The notes: generated by a model not told the origin, from the letters alone. A stretch of DNA of 54,952 nt from Eubacteriales bacterium (GCA_030531595.1 JAUNND010000003.1:1-54952); one strand, 5' to 3'; positions 15,714 through 25,838 are shown, counted from the stretch's first letter. Numbers and translations: made by a program.

Positions 15714-18700
15714 ATGGAAAATAACGGCTCCGCAATGTATATCGACAGCGAAAGGCTTTTTGACTACGCCGCTAACACGGCAAGGCTGATGAAGCCCACG
15801 GGAGAAGCGACCGGACGTTCGGCAGCCGCCGCTCTGCGCGGTGCTTATCACGCAATACGCCGCTGTCACGACGAGATCAACCGCCGTTATGCCTCGCTTC
15901 CCTCGCCGCCGTCCGGCTGTGAGTGGATCATGGACAATTTCTATATGATCTCCCGCGAGTACAATTCCGTATACCCGCGCATTTTTGAGGCAAAGCATCT
16001 GCGAAGCTGTGACGGCGGCACCGTTGTGCACGAGCTTGCCGGAGCTCTCGTACTGTGCAGCGGAGGCGAGGTGACGCAGGAGCGGTTTTCCGTATTCATG
16101 GAGGGCTTTCAGTCCGTGACAGTGCTCAGACGCGCAGAGCTTGAGCTTGTTATACCTCTTCTCTCCTGCGCCGTCATTGAGGAGATACGCCGTTTATGCG
16201 AAAAAATGCGCTCCTCCGCCGACATTGACGGCTTTTCCGGAGATTTCTCCCGTCTGTTCGCTACACTGCGTCTGTTCTCGGTCATCGACTGCGAAAAGCT
16301 TATATCCTCCGCCGATATCACCGACCGGATACTCCGAAAAGACCCCACCGGCGAATACGCCCTGATGGACTCCGGCACACGCGACGACTATCTGAGGCGT
16401 GTTGAAAAGCTCGCCCGCTCGTGCGGCACTGAGGAGCATATCTTCGCCCGACGCATGATCGAGCGTGCCTCGGAGGAAAACCGACACGTCGGACATCTGC
16501 TGTTTACCGAAAAGCCGCGGCGCGGCAGCGGCTATATCTGCCTCAACATTCTGCTCACGCTGTTTCTGTCGCTCCTGTGCGGTTTTTCGTTTGGAAGCCT
16601 CACGGGAGCGGCGCTGATGATCCTTCCCGTGTCCGAGCTTGTCAAAAGCGCGGTCGACTTCGTTCTGTGCAGGATAGTCCCTCCGAAAAGGCTTTTCCGC
16701 ATGGACACGGAAAACGGCATACCCGACGGGGGGCGCACGATCTGCGTCATTTCAACGCTTGTCACCGACGGTGTCGACACATCCCGTCTCGAACAGCTCT
16801 ACCACGAGTGCAAGGGCGAGGGGAAGGCTCTCTCCTTCGGTCTTCTGGCAGACCTCCCGACCGCGAAAAGCGAGAATACGGAAAAAGACGCCCTCATTCT
16901 CGCCTCTCTTCGCCGTTCCGTCACCGCGCTCAATCTGAAATACGGCAGCCGCTTCTATCTTTTCACGAGACGCCGCAGCTTTGACGGGGAGGAATACTCT
17001 CCGAAGGAGCGAAAGCGCGGCGCTATAACGGAGCTTGCAAAGCTCCTCTGCGAGCATGAGAACGAGCTGACCGTCATCGGCGATAAGGACGCTCTGGCGG
17101 GTACAAAATACATTCTCACTCTCGACAGCGACACTCTCGTCTATCCCGGCAGCATCGGTCAGCTCGTCGGCGCAATACTCCACCCGCTCAACCGCCCCGT
17201 GACCGACACGAAAAAGCACGTCGTCACCTCGGGTCACGCCATCATCCATCCGCGTATCGATACCGAGCTTAAAAGCGCCTGCGCGACCGATTTCGCGCTG
17301 ATTTTCGCGGGAAGCGGCGGCTGTGATCCCTACGGCAGTCTCGCAGGCGAGCTGTATATGGACGCTTTCTCCTGCGGCGGCTTTGCCGGAAAGGGGCTTA
17401 TCGACGCGAGAGCCTTCCTCGACTGCACCGAGCGTTTCCCGAAAGGGCGTATACTCAGCCACGACGCGCCGGAGGGCGCCGTTCTGCGCGGCGCGTACAT
17501 GGGGGACGCGGAGTTTTCCGACAGCTTTCCGTCCGACCCTCTGGCGTGGTTTGCACGCTCCCACCGCTGGATCAGAGGGGATTGGCAAAATCTGCCGTTC
17601 ATTTTCATGCGCGGTATCTCCGATATGGACCGGTGGCGGCTTTTTGACAATCTCCGGCGCAGTCTGTTCGCCCCCTTCACGCTTCTCGCCGTGCTGACGG
17701 GCTTTTTCTCCGATAAATACGGCATAAAGCTTGCGGCGTGGGCGGCTCTGGCGGCTCTGGTGAGCCGTCTTCTGCTGTCTCTGGCGGAGGGCACGCTGCG
17801 CCGTCGTCAGTCCTCACGGCTGCGCCGCCACACAAGACTTCTCAGCGGTATAGGCGGCGCGGTATTGCAGACCTTTCTGCGCCTCTGGCTGCTGCCATAC
17901 GAGGCGTGGGTGTCTCTAAGCGCCGCACTCACCGCGCTGTGGCGGATGACCGTATCGCACAGAAAGCTGCTCCAATGGAAAACGGCGGCTCAGAGCGCCG
18001 GTGAGAGCGGTCTTGCCGCCAATATCCGCGCGATGTGGTTTCCCGTCGTACTCGGCGTGATACTGATGGCGTTCTGCGAGGCGGTCATCGGCAAATCGGC
18101 GGGGCTTATGTGGCTCGTCTCCCCTGCCGCCGCGGCCGCACTGGCGCTCCCCTCGGCAAACGCCGTTGAGCTTTCCGACAGCGACTGCGCCTACCTCAAG
18201 GAGGCCGCCAAAAGAAGCTACGGGTATTTCGCTTCCTTTTTCTCTCCCGATGACAGCTTCCTGCCGCCCGACAACTTTCAGGAGCAGCCGCCCGTGGGAC
18301 TTGCCCACCGCACCTCGCCCACCAATATCTCCCTCGCGCTCACCTCTGCCGTATCGGGCTTTGATATGGGCTTTCTGAGCGCGGCGGACATGACGGAAAC
18401 GGTCGAGCGGACCGTTGAAACGCTCGAACGGATGCCGAAGCACCGCGGACATCTTTTCAACTGGTACGATACGCGCACTCTCGCTCCGCTGACTCCCGCC
18501 TATATCTCCACCGTCGACAGCGGCAATCTGTACGCGGGGCTGGTCGTGGCAAAGGCGGCGATGCTCGCCTGCGATGAAATAACGCTTGCCATGCGCATCG
18601 ACGCGCTGATGGAGAAAACGGACTTTTCCTTCCTTTACGACAGCACAAGAGGTCTCTTTCACATCTGCTACGACGCCGAAAAGGAGCGCGGCGCGGGCGG

Positions 18701-21700
18701 CTGGTACGATCTGATGGCGAGCGAGGCGATGCTCACGAGCTACATCGCCATCGCAAAGGGCGACATACCCGTAAAGCACTGGCGCAGACTCAGCCGCGCA
18801 CAGCTCCAGAAGGACGGCTACCGGGGGCTTGCAAGCTGGACGGGCACGATGTTTGAGTATCTGATGCCCGCGCTGTTCCTGCCGATCTGTCGGGGCAGTC
18901 TGCTGTACGAAAGCGCAAAATTCTGCGTCTATGTGCAGAAGCGCCGTGTCCGCCCGGGTCTTCCCTGGGGCATTTCCGAAAGCGCCTTCTTCTCTCTCGA
19001 CAGCGCCATGAATTACCGCTACAAGGCGCACGGCTGCGGTGCGCTGGCACTCAAGCGCGGGCAGGACAGCGAAACGGTCGTCTCGCCGTACAGCTCGTTT
19101 CTCGCCCTCGCCGTCGATCCGGAGGGCAGTATCAGAAACCTCCGCCGACTCGAAGGTCTCGGCGCGTCGGGGCGCTTCGGCTTTATAGAGGCGCTCGATC
19201 TCACGCCCTCACGCTGCCGCAGCGAAAGGGGCGAGGCCGTGCGCTGCACCATGGCGCACCACGCCGGCATGAGCATCACCGCCGCCGCCAACGCCGTATG
19301 TCGGGGGAGTATCCGACGGCGCTTCATGAGCGATCCGGCGATGGGCGCATTTGCGCTGCTGCTGCAGGAGCGGCTGCCGGACAACGGCAATGTCATTCGG
19401 CGCGACTGCTCCGAGATACCCGAGCGTCCGGAGAGAAACGAGTCCGCCCTGTGGACGCTCAGAGGCGGTCCGGCGGATCGCGGCAGCCACGGCTGTGTTC
19501 TCTCCGACGGCGCGTATAATATTATGTCTACCGATATATGTAAATCTAAGGCGAGCTGCGGTACCGTGACCGTCTATGACAGCGCCCTTGACGGCTGCGG
19601 CGTCAGACTCGAAGTGACGGCGGACGGGAGAACGGGGACCGTCATTCCCGCCTCAGAGTGCGATATGTGGGAGCTGAGCGAGGACGAGGTCAGAATAAAG
19701 GGAAGCGTCAACGGCGTTAAATACGAATATTCCCTCTCCTGTGCCGCCGGAGAGTGCGGCGAGAAGCGCACGCTCGTGCTGTCGTGTGATGAAAGCAAAA
19801 GCGTGAAGGTCAGCATCCGGTTTACTCCCATTCTGGCGGTATATAAAGATTATGTAAACCATTCAAGCTTCTGTAAGCTCGGCATTTCGGCAGAAATAAG
19901 CGAGGGTATGCTCACCTTGCACCGTCTCAGACGCGGCGGCTGTCCCGATCTGTGGCTTAGTCTCGGCTGTGACAGAAAGTGCGGCTATCGGGCGGAAAAG
20001 GGCGGGACGTCAGGTTTTCTCTCCGACCCTGCGGTATGCGCGGAGTGTTTGCTCGATCTGCGTGCCGGTGAAAAAACGGCGGTTTCCTTTGCGCTGTGTC
20101 TGAGCATGGATCCCGTACAGGCTGCGGAGGGCGTCGGGCGTATCCTCCATTCGCCGATAAACGATAAGGGGCGAATGGTCGGCGCGGCGGCGGCTCACAT
20201 GAAGCTGAGTCCGGCGGAGATCGGCTATGCGATGGAGCTGTCGGAAAAGCTCCGTAAAAACGAGCTGCATGAAGCCGCTCCCGCCAAGGCTCTGTGGAGG
20301 TACGGCATTTCGGGCGAGCTGCCGCTTATCTCCTGCGACGGCAACTCATTAGAGCTTGAAAAGACGGTTAAAAGCTTCTGTCTTCTGAAAAGCTGCGGCG
20401 TTGAGAGCGAAATGGCGGTATTCTCCGATGAAATGGGCGAATACAGACAGCCGGTCTTTCAGAAGCTGACGAAAATACTCTCGTCAATGAGCCTTGAAAG
20501 CCTCATGAACAGTCCGGGCGGCGTGCACATCGTGCCGATGAGCGCATCGCGGGACGCGGTCAGCCGCAGCGCGTTTGCCGTCGGCGTCAGGCGCGAGGAG
20601 AGAAAGGCGCTTATCCTCCCCGCTCTCTCGCGGGAGAGACAGCCGGACACGGTACCCGATCACAGCTTTACCGAAGGCGGTTTTGTTTATTATGTAAATA
20701 ATAATATGTCTACTAAACCGTGGCAGAATATCCTCACTAACGGTCGTTTCGGCTACATCGCCTCCGACAGCGGAAGCGGGTATATGTGGCTCGACAACGC
20801 ACGGGAGATGCGTCTTAACGATCCGCCCGTCAGCGTAAGCTCCGTACACGGAAGCGAGCTTTTGTGGGTGGAAAAGGGGGCGCAGTCCGTCAGCCTCTTT
20901 GCAGCAAATGACGGCAGAGAGTGCGCCGTAACCTGCTCCCCGGGTGTGAACCGCTGGGAGAAGACGGTCGACGGGCACAGCGTTTCGCTGACCGCCTTTA
21001 TCGCCGAGGACGTAAACTGCCGCGTCTTTATCCTTGAGGGCTGCAAGGGGCTCAGGGTGAAATGGGTCATCGCGCCCGTGCTCGGCGCAGCGGACGGAAA
21101 ATGCATCCGCACGGAAAATGACGCGCTCTGCATCACCGTCACGAACCCCGAATGTCGCTTCGGTGACGTTTCGATGTTCCTTGCCGCCTCTCAGCCGTTC
21201 CGGACCGTGGAGGAATACGCCGGTAATAATATTATGTTAACCTTTATCGCGGACGAGACCGCCGTATTGCTCTGCGGCTGTGACGAAAAGGAAAAAATAC
21301 TCGCCCTGCGCGAAAGGGAGAAAGCTCTTTCGGCGCTGGACGGGGCTGTGGGGGCATGGAAAAAGCGGCTCGGCAATATCTCCCTGCACACCGGATACAG
21401 GGCATTCGACAGCTATATGAACACATGGTGCGCCTGCCAGATCATCGCCTGCCGTCTCATGGGCAGAGCAAGCCTCTATCAGAGCGGCGGCGCGATCGGC
21501 TTCCGCGATCAGCTTCAGGACGCTTCGAATATCATCCTGCTCGACGCCTCCTACGCGAAAAAGCAGATAACAGACTGCTGCGCTCATCAGTATGAGCAGG
21601 GGGACGTGATGCACTGGTGGCACTCCTACCCGAACGGGGACAGGGGCGTGCGCACACATTGCAGCGACGATATGCTCTGGCTGTGCCGTGCGCTGTGCGA

Positions 21701-22760
21701 ATACTGCGAAAAGACGGGCGATTACGGGATATGCGATATTGAGGTCGGATATCTCAGTTCTCCCCCCTTAAGCGATAAGGAGAAGGACAGATATGAGGAC
21801 GCTGTAAAGGGAAAGAGCGCGAGCGTTCTCGATCATGCCGTTTCGGCGCTCGAATGCTGCATGAAACGCGGCTGCGGCGAGCATTCTCTGCCCTTTTTCG
21901 GAAGCGGAGACTGGAACGACGCGCTCGACGAGGTGAAGGGCGAGAGCGTATGGCTCGGCTTTTTTGCGTCCTCCTGCGCATACGATATGGCAAAGCTTTT
22001 AGAGCGTCTGGGCAGAAACGCGGACAGATACCTGCGCTATGCCGCAAAAATGCGTACCGCCGCCGAGGGCGCGTGGACGGGAAGGTGGTATATGCGCGGG
22101 TATTTTCCGGACGGCACACCGCTCGGCGGCGAGGAACGGATCGATCTTCTGCCCCAGAGCTGGGCGGTGCTGTGCAGCGGCAAGGAGCCCACACCGAGGG
22201 ACGAGAGGGCCGTGGACGCGGCATTTCACAGGCTCGTCGACCGCAAAAACGGCATTGTGAAGCTCTTTGCCCCTCCCTATTCCGAAGGAGAGCGGCGTGC
22301 GGGCTATATCGTCAGCTACGGCGAGGGCTTCCGCGAAAACGGCGGGCAGTACACTCACGGCGCGATATGGCTTGCCATGGCGTGCTTCAGGCTCGGCAAA
22401 AACGCGGAGGGTTGGGAAATTCTGAAGCTCCTTCTGCCCGAGGGGCACGATATGACGCGCTACGGCGCGGAGCCCTTTGTGCTCTCCGCCGACGTATACT
22501 CCGCCGCAGGGCACGAGGGCGAGGCCGGTTGGACATGGTATACAGGCTCCGCCGGCTGGTATTTCCGCGCCGTGTATGAGACGATGCTCGGTCTGACGCT
22601 TAAAGACGGCAAGCTCACGGTAAAACCGAAGCTTCCTCCCGATTTTCCGAAATGCGAAGTTCACTGGACATCCCGGAGCGGCAGGACCTATAAAATAGAG
22701 ATTGACCGCGAGGCCATCACGGTCAACGGTGAGAGGTACGGCGGCGAAGAGCCGGAATAA
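15714..22760 (+). CDS. Cyclic beta-1,2-glucan synthase-like giant enzyme (GT84-GH94)
   Basis: This 2348-residue membrane protein has the Cgs/NdvB plan. Transmembrane spans lie at about 275-310. A GT84-type glycosyltransferase region has LDSDT near 470, SHDAPEG, and RWIRGDWQ near 618. More membrane spans follow at about 648-690, 712-745 and 773-820. A GH144-like region (about 830-1220) contains HRTSPTNISLALTS, GHLFNWYDTRT and HHAGMS (near 1182). A C-terminal GH94 phosphorylase-like domain has FRDQLQDA (near 1930), DVMHWWHSYPNGDRGVRTH and the GDWND motif (2065-2069). The family polymerises UDP-glucose into beta-1,2-glucan, cyclises it and trims chain length. It is about 500 residues shorter than the Brucella enzyme. 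GGGGGAG precedes the ATG. It stands alone, with no modifying genes beside it. Confidence 0.85.
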   Translation: MENNGSAMYIDSERLFDYAANTARLMKPTGEATGRSAAAALRGAYHAIRRCHDEINRRYASLPSPPSGCEWIMDNFYMISREYNSVYPRIFEAKHLRSCDGGTVVHELAGALVLCSGGEVTQERFSVFMEGFQSVTVLRRAELELVIPLLSCAVIEEIRRLCEKMRSSADIDGFSGDFSRLFATLRLFSVIDCEKLISSADITDRILRKDPTGEYALMDSGTRDDYLRRVEKLARSCGTEEHIFARRMIERASEENRHVGHLLFTEKPRRGSGYICLNILLTLFLSLLCGFSFGSLTGAALMILPVSELVKSAVDFVLCRIVPPKRLFRMDTENGIPDGGRTICVISTLVTDGVDTSRLEQLYHECKGEGKALSFGLLADLPTAKSENTEKDALILASLRRSVTALNLKYGSRFYLFTRRRSFDGEEYSPKERKRGAITELAKLLCEHENELTVIGDKDALAGTKYILTLDSDTLVYPGSIGQLVGAILHPLNRPVTDTKKHVVTSGHAIIHPRIDTELKSACATDFALIFAGSGGCDPYGSLAGELYMDAFSCGGFAGKGLIDARAFLDCTERFPKGRILSHDAPEGAVLRGAYMGDAEFSDSFPSDPLAWFARSHRWIRGDWQNLPFIFMRGISDMDRWRLFDNLRRSLFAPFTLLAVLTGFFSDKYGIKLAAWAALAALVSRLLLSLAEGTLRRRQSSRLRRHTRLLSGIGGAVLQTFLRLWLLPYEAWVSLSAALTALWRMTVSHRKLLQWKTAAQSAGESGLAANIRAMWFPVVLGVILMAFCEAVIGKSAGLMWLVSPAAAAALALPSANAVELSDSDCAYLKEAAKRSYGYFASFFSPDDSFLPPDNFQEQPPVGLAHRTSPTNISLALTSAVSGFDMGFLSAADMTETVERTVETLERMPKHRGHLFNWYDTRTLAPLTPAYISTVDSGNLYAGLVVAKAAMLACDEITLAMRIDALMEKTDFSFLYDSTRGLFHICYDAEKERGAGGWYDLMASEAMLTSYIAIAKGDIPVKHWRRLSRAQLQKDGYRGLASWTGTMFEYLMPALFLPICRGSLLYESAKFCVYVQKRRVRPGLPWGISESAFFSLDSAMNYRYKAHGCGALALKRGQDSETVVSPYSSFLALAVDPEGSIRNLRRLEGLGASGRFGFIEALDLTPSRCRSERGEAVRCTMAHHAGMSITAAANAVCRGSIRRRFMSDPAMGAFALLLQERLPDNGNVIRRDCSEIPERPERNESALWTLRGGPADRGSHGCVLSDGAYNIMSTDICKSKASCGTVTVYDSALDGCGVRLEVTADGRTGTVIPASECDMWELSEDEVRIKGSVNGVKYEYSLSCAAGECGEKRTLVLSCDESKSVKVSIRFTPILAVYKDYVNHSSFCKLGISAEISEGMLTLHRLRRGGCPDLWLSLGCDRKCGYRAEKGGTSGFLSDPAVCAECLLDLRAGEKTAVSFALCLSMDPVQAAEGVGRILHSPINDKGRMVGAAAAHMKLSPAEIGYAMELSEKLRKNELHEAAPAKALWRYGISGELPLISCDGNSLELEKTVKSFCLLKSCGVESEMAVFSDEMGEYRQPVFQKLTKILSSMSLESLMNSPGGVHIVPMSASRDAVSRSAFAVGVRREERKALILPALSRERQPDTVPDHSFTEGGFVYYVNNNMSTKPWQNILTNGRFGYIASDSGSGYMWLDNAREMRLNDPPVSVSSVHGSELLWVEKGAQSVSLFAANDGRECAVTCSPGVNRWEKTVDGHSVSLTAFIAEDVNCRVFILEGCKGLRVKWVIAPVLGAADGKCIRTENDALCITVTNPECRFGDVSMFLAASQPFRTVEEYAGNNIMLTFIADETAVLLCGCDEKEKILALREREKALSALDGAVGAWKKRLGNISLHTGYRAFDSYMNTWCACQIIACRLMGRASLYQSGGAIGFRDQLQDASNIILLDASYAKKQITDCCAHQYEQGDVMHWWHSYPNGDRGVRTHCSDDMLWLCRALCEYCEKTGDYGICDIEVGYLSSPPLSDKEKDRYEDAVKGKSASVLDHAVSALECCMKRGCGEHSLPFFGSGDWNDALDEVKGESVWLGFFASSCAYDMAKLLERLGRNADRYLRYAAKMRTAAEGAWTGRWYMRGYFPDGTPLGGEERIDLLPQSWAVLCSGKEPTPRDERAVDAAFHRLVDRKNGIVKLFAPPYSEGERRAGYIVSYGEGFRENGGQYTHGAIWLAMACFRLGKNAEGWEILKLLLPEGHDMTRYGAEPFVLSADVYSAAGHEGEAGWTWYTGSAGWYFRAVYETMLGLTLKDGKLTVKPKLPPDFPKCEVHWTSRSGRTYKIEIDREAITVNGERYGGEEPE

Positions 22761-22896
22761 ATCTGTGCATCAACAGCAGAAAGTGGAATTTCAGAAAAGT
22801 GGAAAGTGGAATTATTGGAGATGCAAATTATTTTGTTGAAAATCAATATCCGTTTTTACCGCAAAACCGGAAACGCAAAAAATTTGGTCATTGAAG

Positions 22897-22916
22897 TGTA
22901 CCCCATGTTGTGGACA
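22897..22916. mobile_element. Possible IS3-family terminal-repeat remnant
   Basis: TGTACCCCATGTTGTGGACA resembles the TGWACCCC...GACA ends of IS3/IS150-type elements. No transposase frame or opposite end is present within the spacer, so at most a solo end remains. Confidence 0.3.
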
Positions 22917-22951
22917 ACTATGATTAGCAGTGTATATGAAACGTTCAAACT

Positions 22952-23028
22952 GTAGGGCGGGGGTTTATCTCCCGCCGAAAAGTTGAAGCTTCCGTTACGT
23001 TACGGCGGGACACGAGGCCCCGCCCTAC
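22952..23028. repeat. 75-bp palindromic repeat, copy D (variant arms)
   Basis: The left arm has GGGGGTTTATCTCCCGCC and the right arm GGCGGGACACGAGGCCCC, the same right-arm subtype as copy A. Length 77 bp. It abuts the next inverted-repeat element with 4 bp between them. Confidence 0.88.
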
Positions 23029-23032
23029 AGTT

Positions 23033-23199
23033 TTAAGGCAACACCGCACAATACGTCTGCGGCAGCTGACGGATAAAATGTGCCCTGATTTTGTCATTTT
23101 TTCTTGAAATACACAAAGTATTCCTGCAAAAAAATGCCTTCATCAGAACCCATTTTCTCTCGCCATCTGCTCTTGCCGCATTATGCGGTATTGCCTTAA
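23033..23199. mobile_element. 167-bp MITE-like element with TTAAGGCAA ends
   Basis: It begins TTAAGGCAACACCGCACAAT and ends ATTATGCGGTATTGCCTTAA, imperfect terminal inverted repeats of about 20 bp. The interior is A+T-rich without a long open frame. A related perfect palindrome built from the same ends occurs at 26715-26749. I recall similar repeats in Faecalibacterium-type genomes, which needs checking. Confidence 0.65.
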
Positions 23200-23227
23200 A
23201 AAAAGCAGTATCTTTTTCGGTAAAATA

Positions 23228-23236
23228 TGCTATAAT
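23228..23236 (+). promoter_or_regulatory. Extended -10 promoter of yfmF
   Basis: TGC-TATAAT is a perfect -10 with an extended TGN motif. No good -35 exists 17 bp upstream, as expected for this promoter type. It begins 29 bp after the MITE-like element. Confidence 0.65.
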
Positions 23237-23266
23237 AGGGAAAAAGTTTATGTGCGGAGGTAAACC

Positions 23267-24571
23267 GTGGAGATTTACAGAACAGAGATAACCGACGGCG
23301 TTTCGCTGACCTATTTGCGCTCCTACAAGTTCAAGACCGCGTGCATGAGCGTGTCGCTGCTCACGCAGCTTTCCAGAGAGACAGCCGCGATGAACGCGCT
23401 CATTCCGTTCGTTCTTCGTCGGGGCACCATGCGCTATCCCGACATGGACGCCATTTCCGCAAAGCTCGACGAGCTGTACGGCACCGCCATCGAGCCGATA
23501 GTCCGCCGCTTCGGAGAGATACAGACCGTCGGCTTTTACGCCAGCTTCCCCGAGGGGGATTTTCTGCCGGGCTATAAGAGCGTTCTGAACGAGACGGCGG
23601 AGCTCATGGGGCAGCTTCTTCTCGCCCCCAACACGAAGGGCGGTCTGCTGCTTCCGGAATATGTGGACAGTGAGCGGGAAAAAATGCTCGACGCGATACG
23701 TTCCGTTGTAAACGACAAGCGCTCCTATGCCGTGAAGCGCTGTCTTGAGGAGATGTGCTGCTACGAGGACTTTGCAGTGGGCCGTTACGGCGGTGAGGAC
23801 GAGTGCGATAATATCCGCTACAAGACGCTCACCAGACAATACCGTGAAATACTCAAAACAAGCCCCATCGAAATATTCTACTGCGGGCGCGACCACCGTG
23901 AGGACGTCGTGCAGGCATTGAAGGACGCCTTTTTCTCTCTCCCTCGCGGGGAGATCAATTACGACATCGGCACCGATGTGCGCATGAACGCCGTGGAGGA
24001 TACGCCGCGCTACGCGGAGGATCGGATGAACGTGACGCAGGGCAAGCTCGTTATGGGCTTTCGTCTCGGGCAGAGCATGGAGGAGCCGGATTTTGCCGCG
24101 CTCAACGTGTTCAACTGCGTTTTCGGCTCCGGCAGCAGCTCAAAGCTGTTCATGAACGTGCGCGAAAAGCTGTCGCTGTGCTATTACGCAAGCTCCGCGC
24201 TGAACACACACAAGGGTCTTTTGATAGTATCCTCCGGCATCGACTTTGACAAATTCGATCAGACAAGGGATGAGATCTTCAAGCAGCTTGAAGAGGTTAA
24301 AAACGGCAATTTCACCGAGGACGAATTTGCCTCGGCAAAGGCAGGGGTCGTCTCGGAGCTTCGCTCGTACATGGATGTGCCCTCGGCATTGGAGAGCTTT
24401 TATCTCGCCCAGACGCTGCGCGGGCTTGACTACGGTCCGATGGAGATGGCGGAGATGGCAGACGAGGTCACGAGAGAGCAGGTACAGGCGATCGCCGGAT
24501 GTGTTGAGTGCGATATGATCTACTTTTTGAGGAACGGGGAGGATGAAGACGATGTCGACAGTGAAGACTGA
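23267..24571 (+). CDS. yfmF: M16-family protein YfmF (inactive protease partner)
   Basis: This 434-residue protein has the two-lobed M16 peptidase fold but lacks the zinc-binding HxxEH motif (the matching stretch is MNALIPFVLRRGTMRYPDMD). It is therefore the non-catalytic half of a YfmF/YfmH pair. The C-terminal lobe keeps VFGSGSSSKLFMNVREKLSLCYYA and the acidic tail. The Bacillus pair (also written ymfF/ymfH) is linked to maturation of the 5-aminopentanol modification of elongation factor P. It starts at a GTG (23267) with GGAGG 6 bp upstream, and its end overlaps yfmH by 29 bp. Confidence 0.88.
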   Translation: MEIYRTEITDGVSLTYLRSYKFKTACMSVSLLTQLSRETAAMNALIPFVLRRGTMRYPDMDAISAKLDELYGTAIEPIVRRFGEIQTVGFYASFPEGDFLPGYKSVLNETAELMGQLLLAPNTKGGLLLPEYVDSEREKMLDAIRSVVNDKRSYAVKRCLEEMCCYEDFAVGRYGGEDECDNIRYKTLTRQYREILKTSPIEIFYCGRDHREDVVQALKDAFFSLPRGEINYDIGTDVRMNAVEDTPRYAEDRMNVTQGKLVMGFRLGQSMEEPDFAALNVFNCVFGSGSSSKLFMNVREKLSLCYYASSALNTHKGLLIVSSGIDFDKFDQTRDEIFKQLEEVKNGNFTEDEFASAKAGVVSELRSYMDVPSALESFYLAQTLRGLDYGPMEMAEMADEVTREQVQAIAGCVECDMIYFLRNGEDEDDVDSED

Positions 24572-25838
24572 GTACAAAAAAATAGATGAGTGCATATATT
24601 CGTCCGTTCTGCTCAACGGTCTGAAGGTGACCGTCATCCCGAAAAAGGATTTCAACAGCTTCTATGCCGTTCTCGCCGTCGATTACGGCGGCGCCAAGCG
24701 CAAATTCAAACTCGACGGCAAAACCGTCACCACTCCCGCGGGCGTGGCACACTATCTGGAACACAAGATGTTCGATATGCCCGACGGCGACAACGCCCTG
24801 ACAACTCTCACAAACAACGGCGCGGATCCCAACGCCTTCACCTCCGGCGATATGACGGCGTATTACTTCCAGTGCACCGAGAAATTTGAGGAAAACCTGC
24901 GGCTGCTGCTCCGCTTCGTCACAACGCCCTATTTCACCGAGGAGACGGTGGACAAGGAACGGGGCATCATCGCCCAGGAAATTCTGATGGGCGAGGATAA
25001 CCCCGGCATCGCGATTTATTATAATCTGCTCCGGCTTCTCTACGACCACCATCCCGTGCGCGACAGGGTCGCCGGTACGGTGAAGAGTATCGAAAAGATC
25101 ACGGCTCAAACGCTCTATGACTGCCACCGCGCCTTCTACCGCCCCGCCAACATGGCGCTGTGTGTCGAGGGAAACGTGGACGTCGACGAGATCGTCAGGA
25201 TCGCCGAGGAGGAGGTCCACGGCGAGCGCGGAAGCGCACCGGAGGCAAACTACGGCAAGGACGAGGGCGTTCTGCCGGTCAAGACATATAAAAAAGCCGT
25301 TATGCCCGTCTCCGCGCCACAGTTTCTCATAGGCTCCAAGTTCATCCCCGAGCCGTCCGGCATTCCCCTTCTTCGGCAGGATCTTGTCTCGTCCCTCGCC
25401 ATGCGGCTGCTGGTCGGGCAGTCCTCCCCCTTCTATACAAGGCTCTACAAGAGCGGGCTTCTCAACCGCGATTTCGACTATGAGGTGGATTTCACCGCGC
25501 AGACCGGCACGGTCATCATCGGCGGCGAGAGCTGTGATCCGGAAAAGGTTCTGGAGGAATACAAGGCGGAGCTTGAGCGCGTTTCAAGAGAGGGCTTTGA
25601 CGAAAAGAGCTTTGAGCTTGCCAAACGTGCCTCTCTGGGGGCAAGACTGCGCGGGCTGGAGGACTTTGAAAACGTCTGCATCGCCGTTGTCAGCGGTGCG
25701 TTCGACGGATATAAGGCGCTTGACTCCATGGAGCTGAGCACGCAGATAACCAAAGAGGAGTGCGAGGCCTTTGTGCGCGAAAACCTCACGGCAGACCGCC
25801 TTGCCATATCCGTTATAGACAGCGGAGACAAAAAGTGA
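24543..25838 (+). CDS. yfmH: M16-family zinc protease YfmH
   Basis: This 431-residue M16 peptidase has an intact zinc site: HYLEH (about residues 71-75) in GVAHYLEHKMFDMPDGD, and a downstream Glu in VDKERGIIAQEI. It is the catalytic partner of YfmF. The M16 fold encloses short peptides in a chamber formed by the two subunits. The start lies inside yfmF and the stop TGA shares a base with the lgt start (TGATG). So yfmF-yfmH-lgt form one translationally coupled operon. Confidence 0.9.
   Translation: MKTMSTVKTEYKKIDECIYSSVLLNGLKVTVIPKKDFNSFYAVLAVDYGGAKRKFKLDGKTVTTPAGVAHYLEHKMFDMPDGDNALTTLTNNGADPNAFTSGDMTAYYFQCTEKFEENLRLLLRFVTTPYFTEETVDKERGIIAQEILMGEDNPGIAIYYNLLRLLYDHHPVRDRVAGTVKSIEKITAQTLYDCHRAFYRPANMALCVEGNVDVDEIVRIAEEEVHGERGSAPEANYGKDEGVLPVKTYKKAVMPVSAPQFLIGSKFIPEPSGIPLLRQDLVSSLAMRLLVGQSSPFYTRLYKSGLLNRDFDYEVDFTAQTGTVIIGGESCDPEKVLEEYKAELERVSREGFDEKSFELAKRASLGARLRGLEDFENVCIAVVSGAFDGYKALDSMELSTQITKEECEAFVRENLTADRLAISVIDSGDKK

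Larger units (their letters stand above)
22761..23266. other. 506-bp gene-free spacer filled with repeats
   Basis: From left to right it holds about 135 bp of A+T-rich sequence with a GGAAAGTGGAAT duplication near 22770-22815, a possible insertion-sequence end (22897-22916), a 75-bp palindrome (22952-23028), a 167-bp inverted-repeat element (23033-23199) and the yfmF promoter. No credible protein gene was seen. Confidence 0.7.

Noticed and set aside
15481-15735. N-terminal extension of the fchA-like protein
   Set aside because: The added 85 codons pass through a hairpin repeat, have no family similarity, and start inside the divergent glucan synthase gene.
19510-21245. A+T-rich patches within the glucan synthase gene (near 19517, 20690 and 21225) as insertions
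   Set aside because: All three encode Asn/Ile/Met/Ser runs in frame with family-like sequence on both sides, so they look like local codon bias, though the shared AATATTATGT-type wording is curious.
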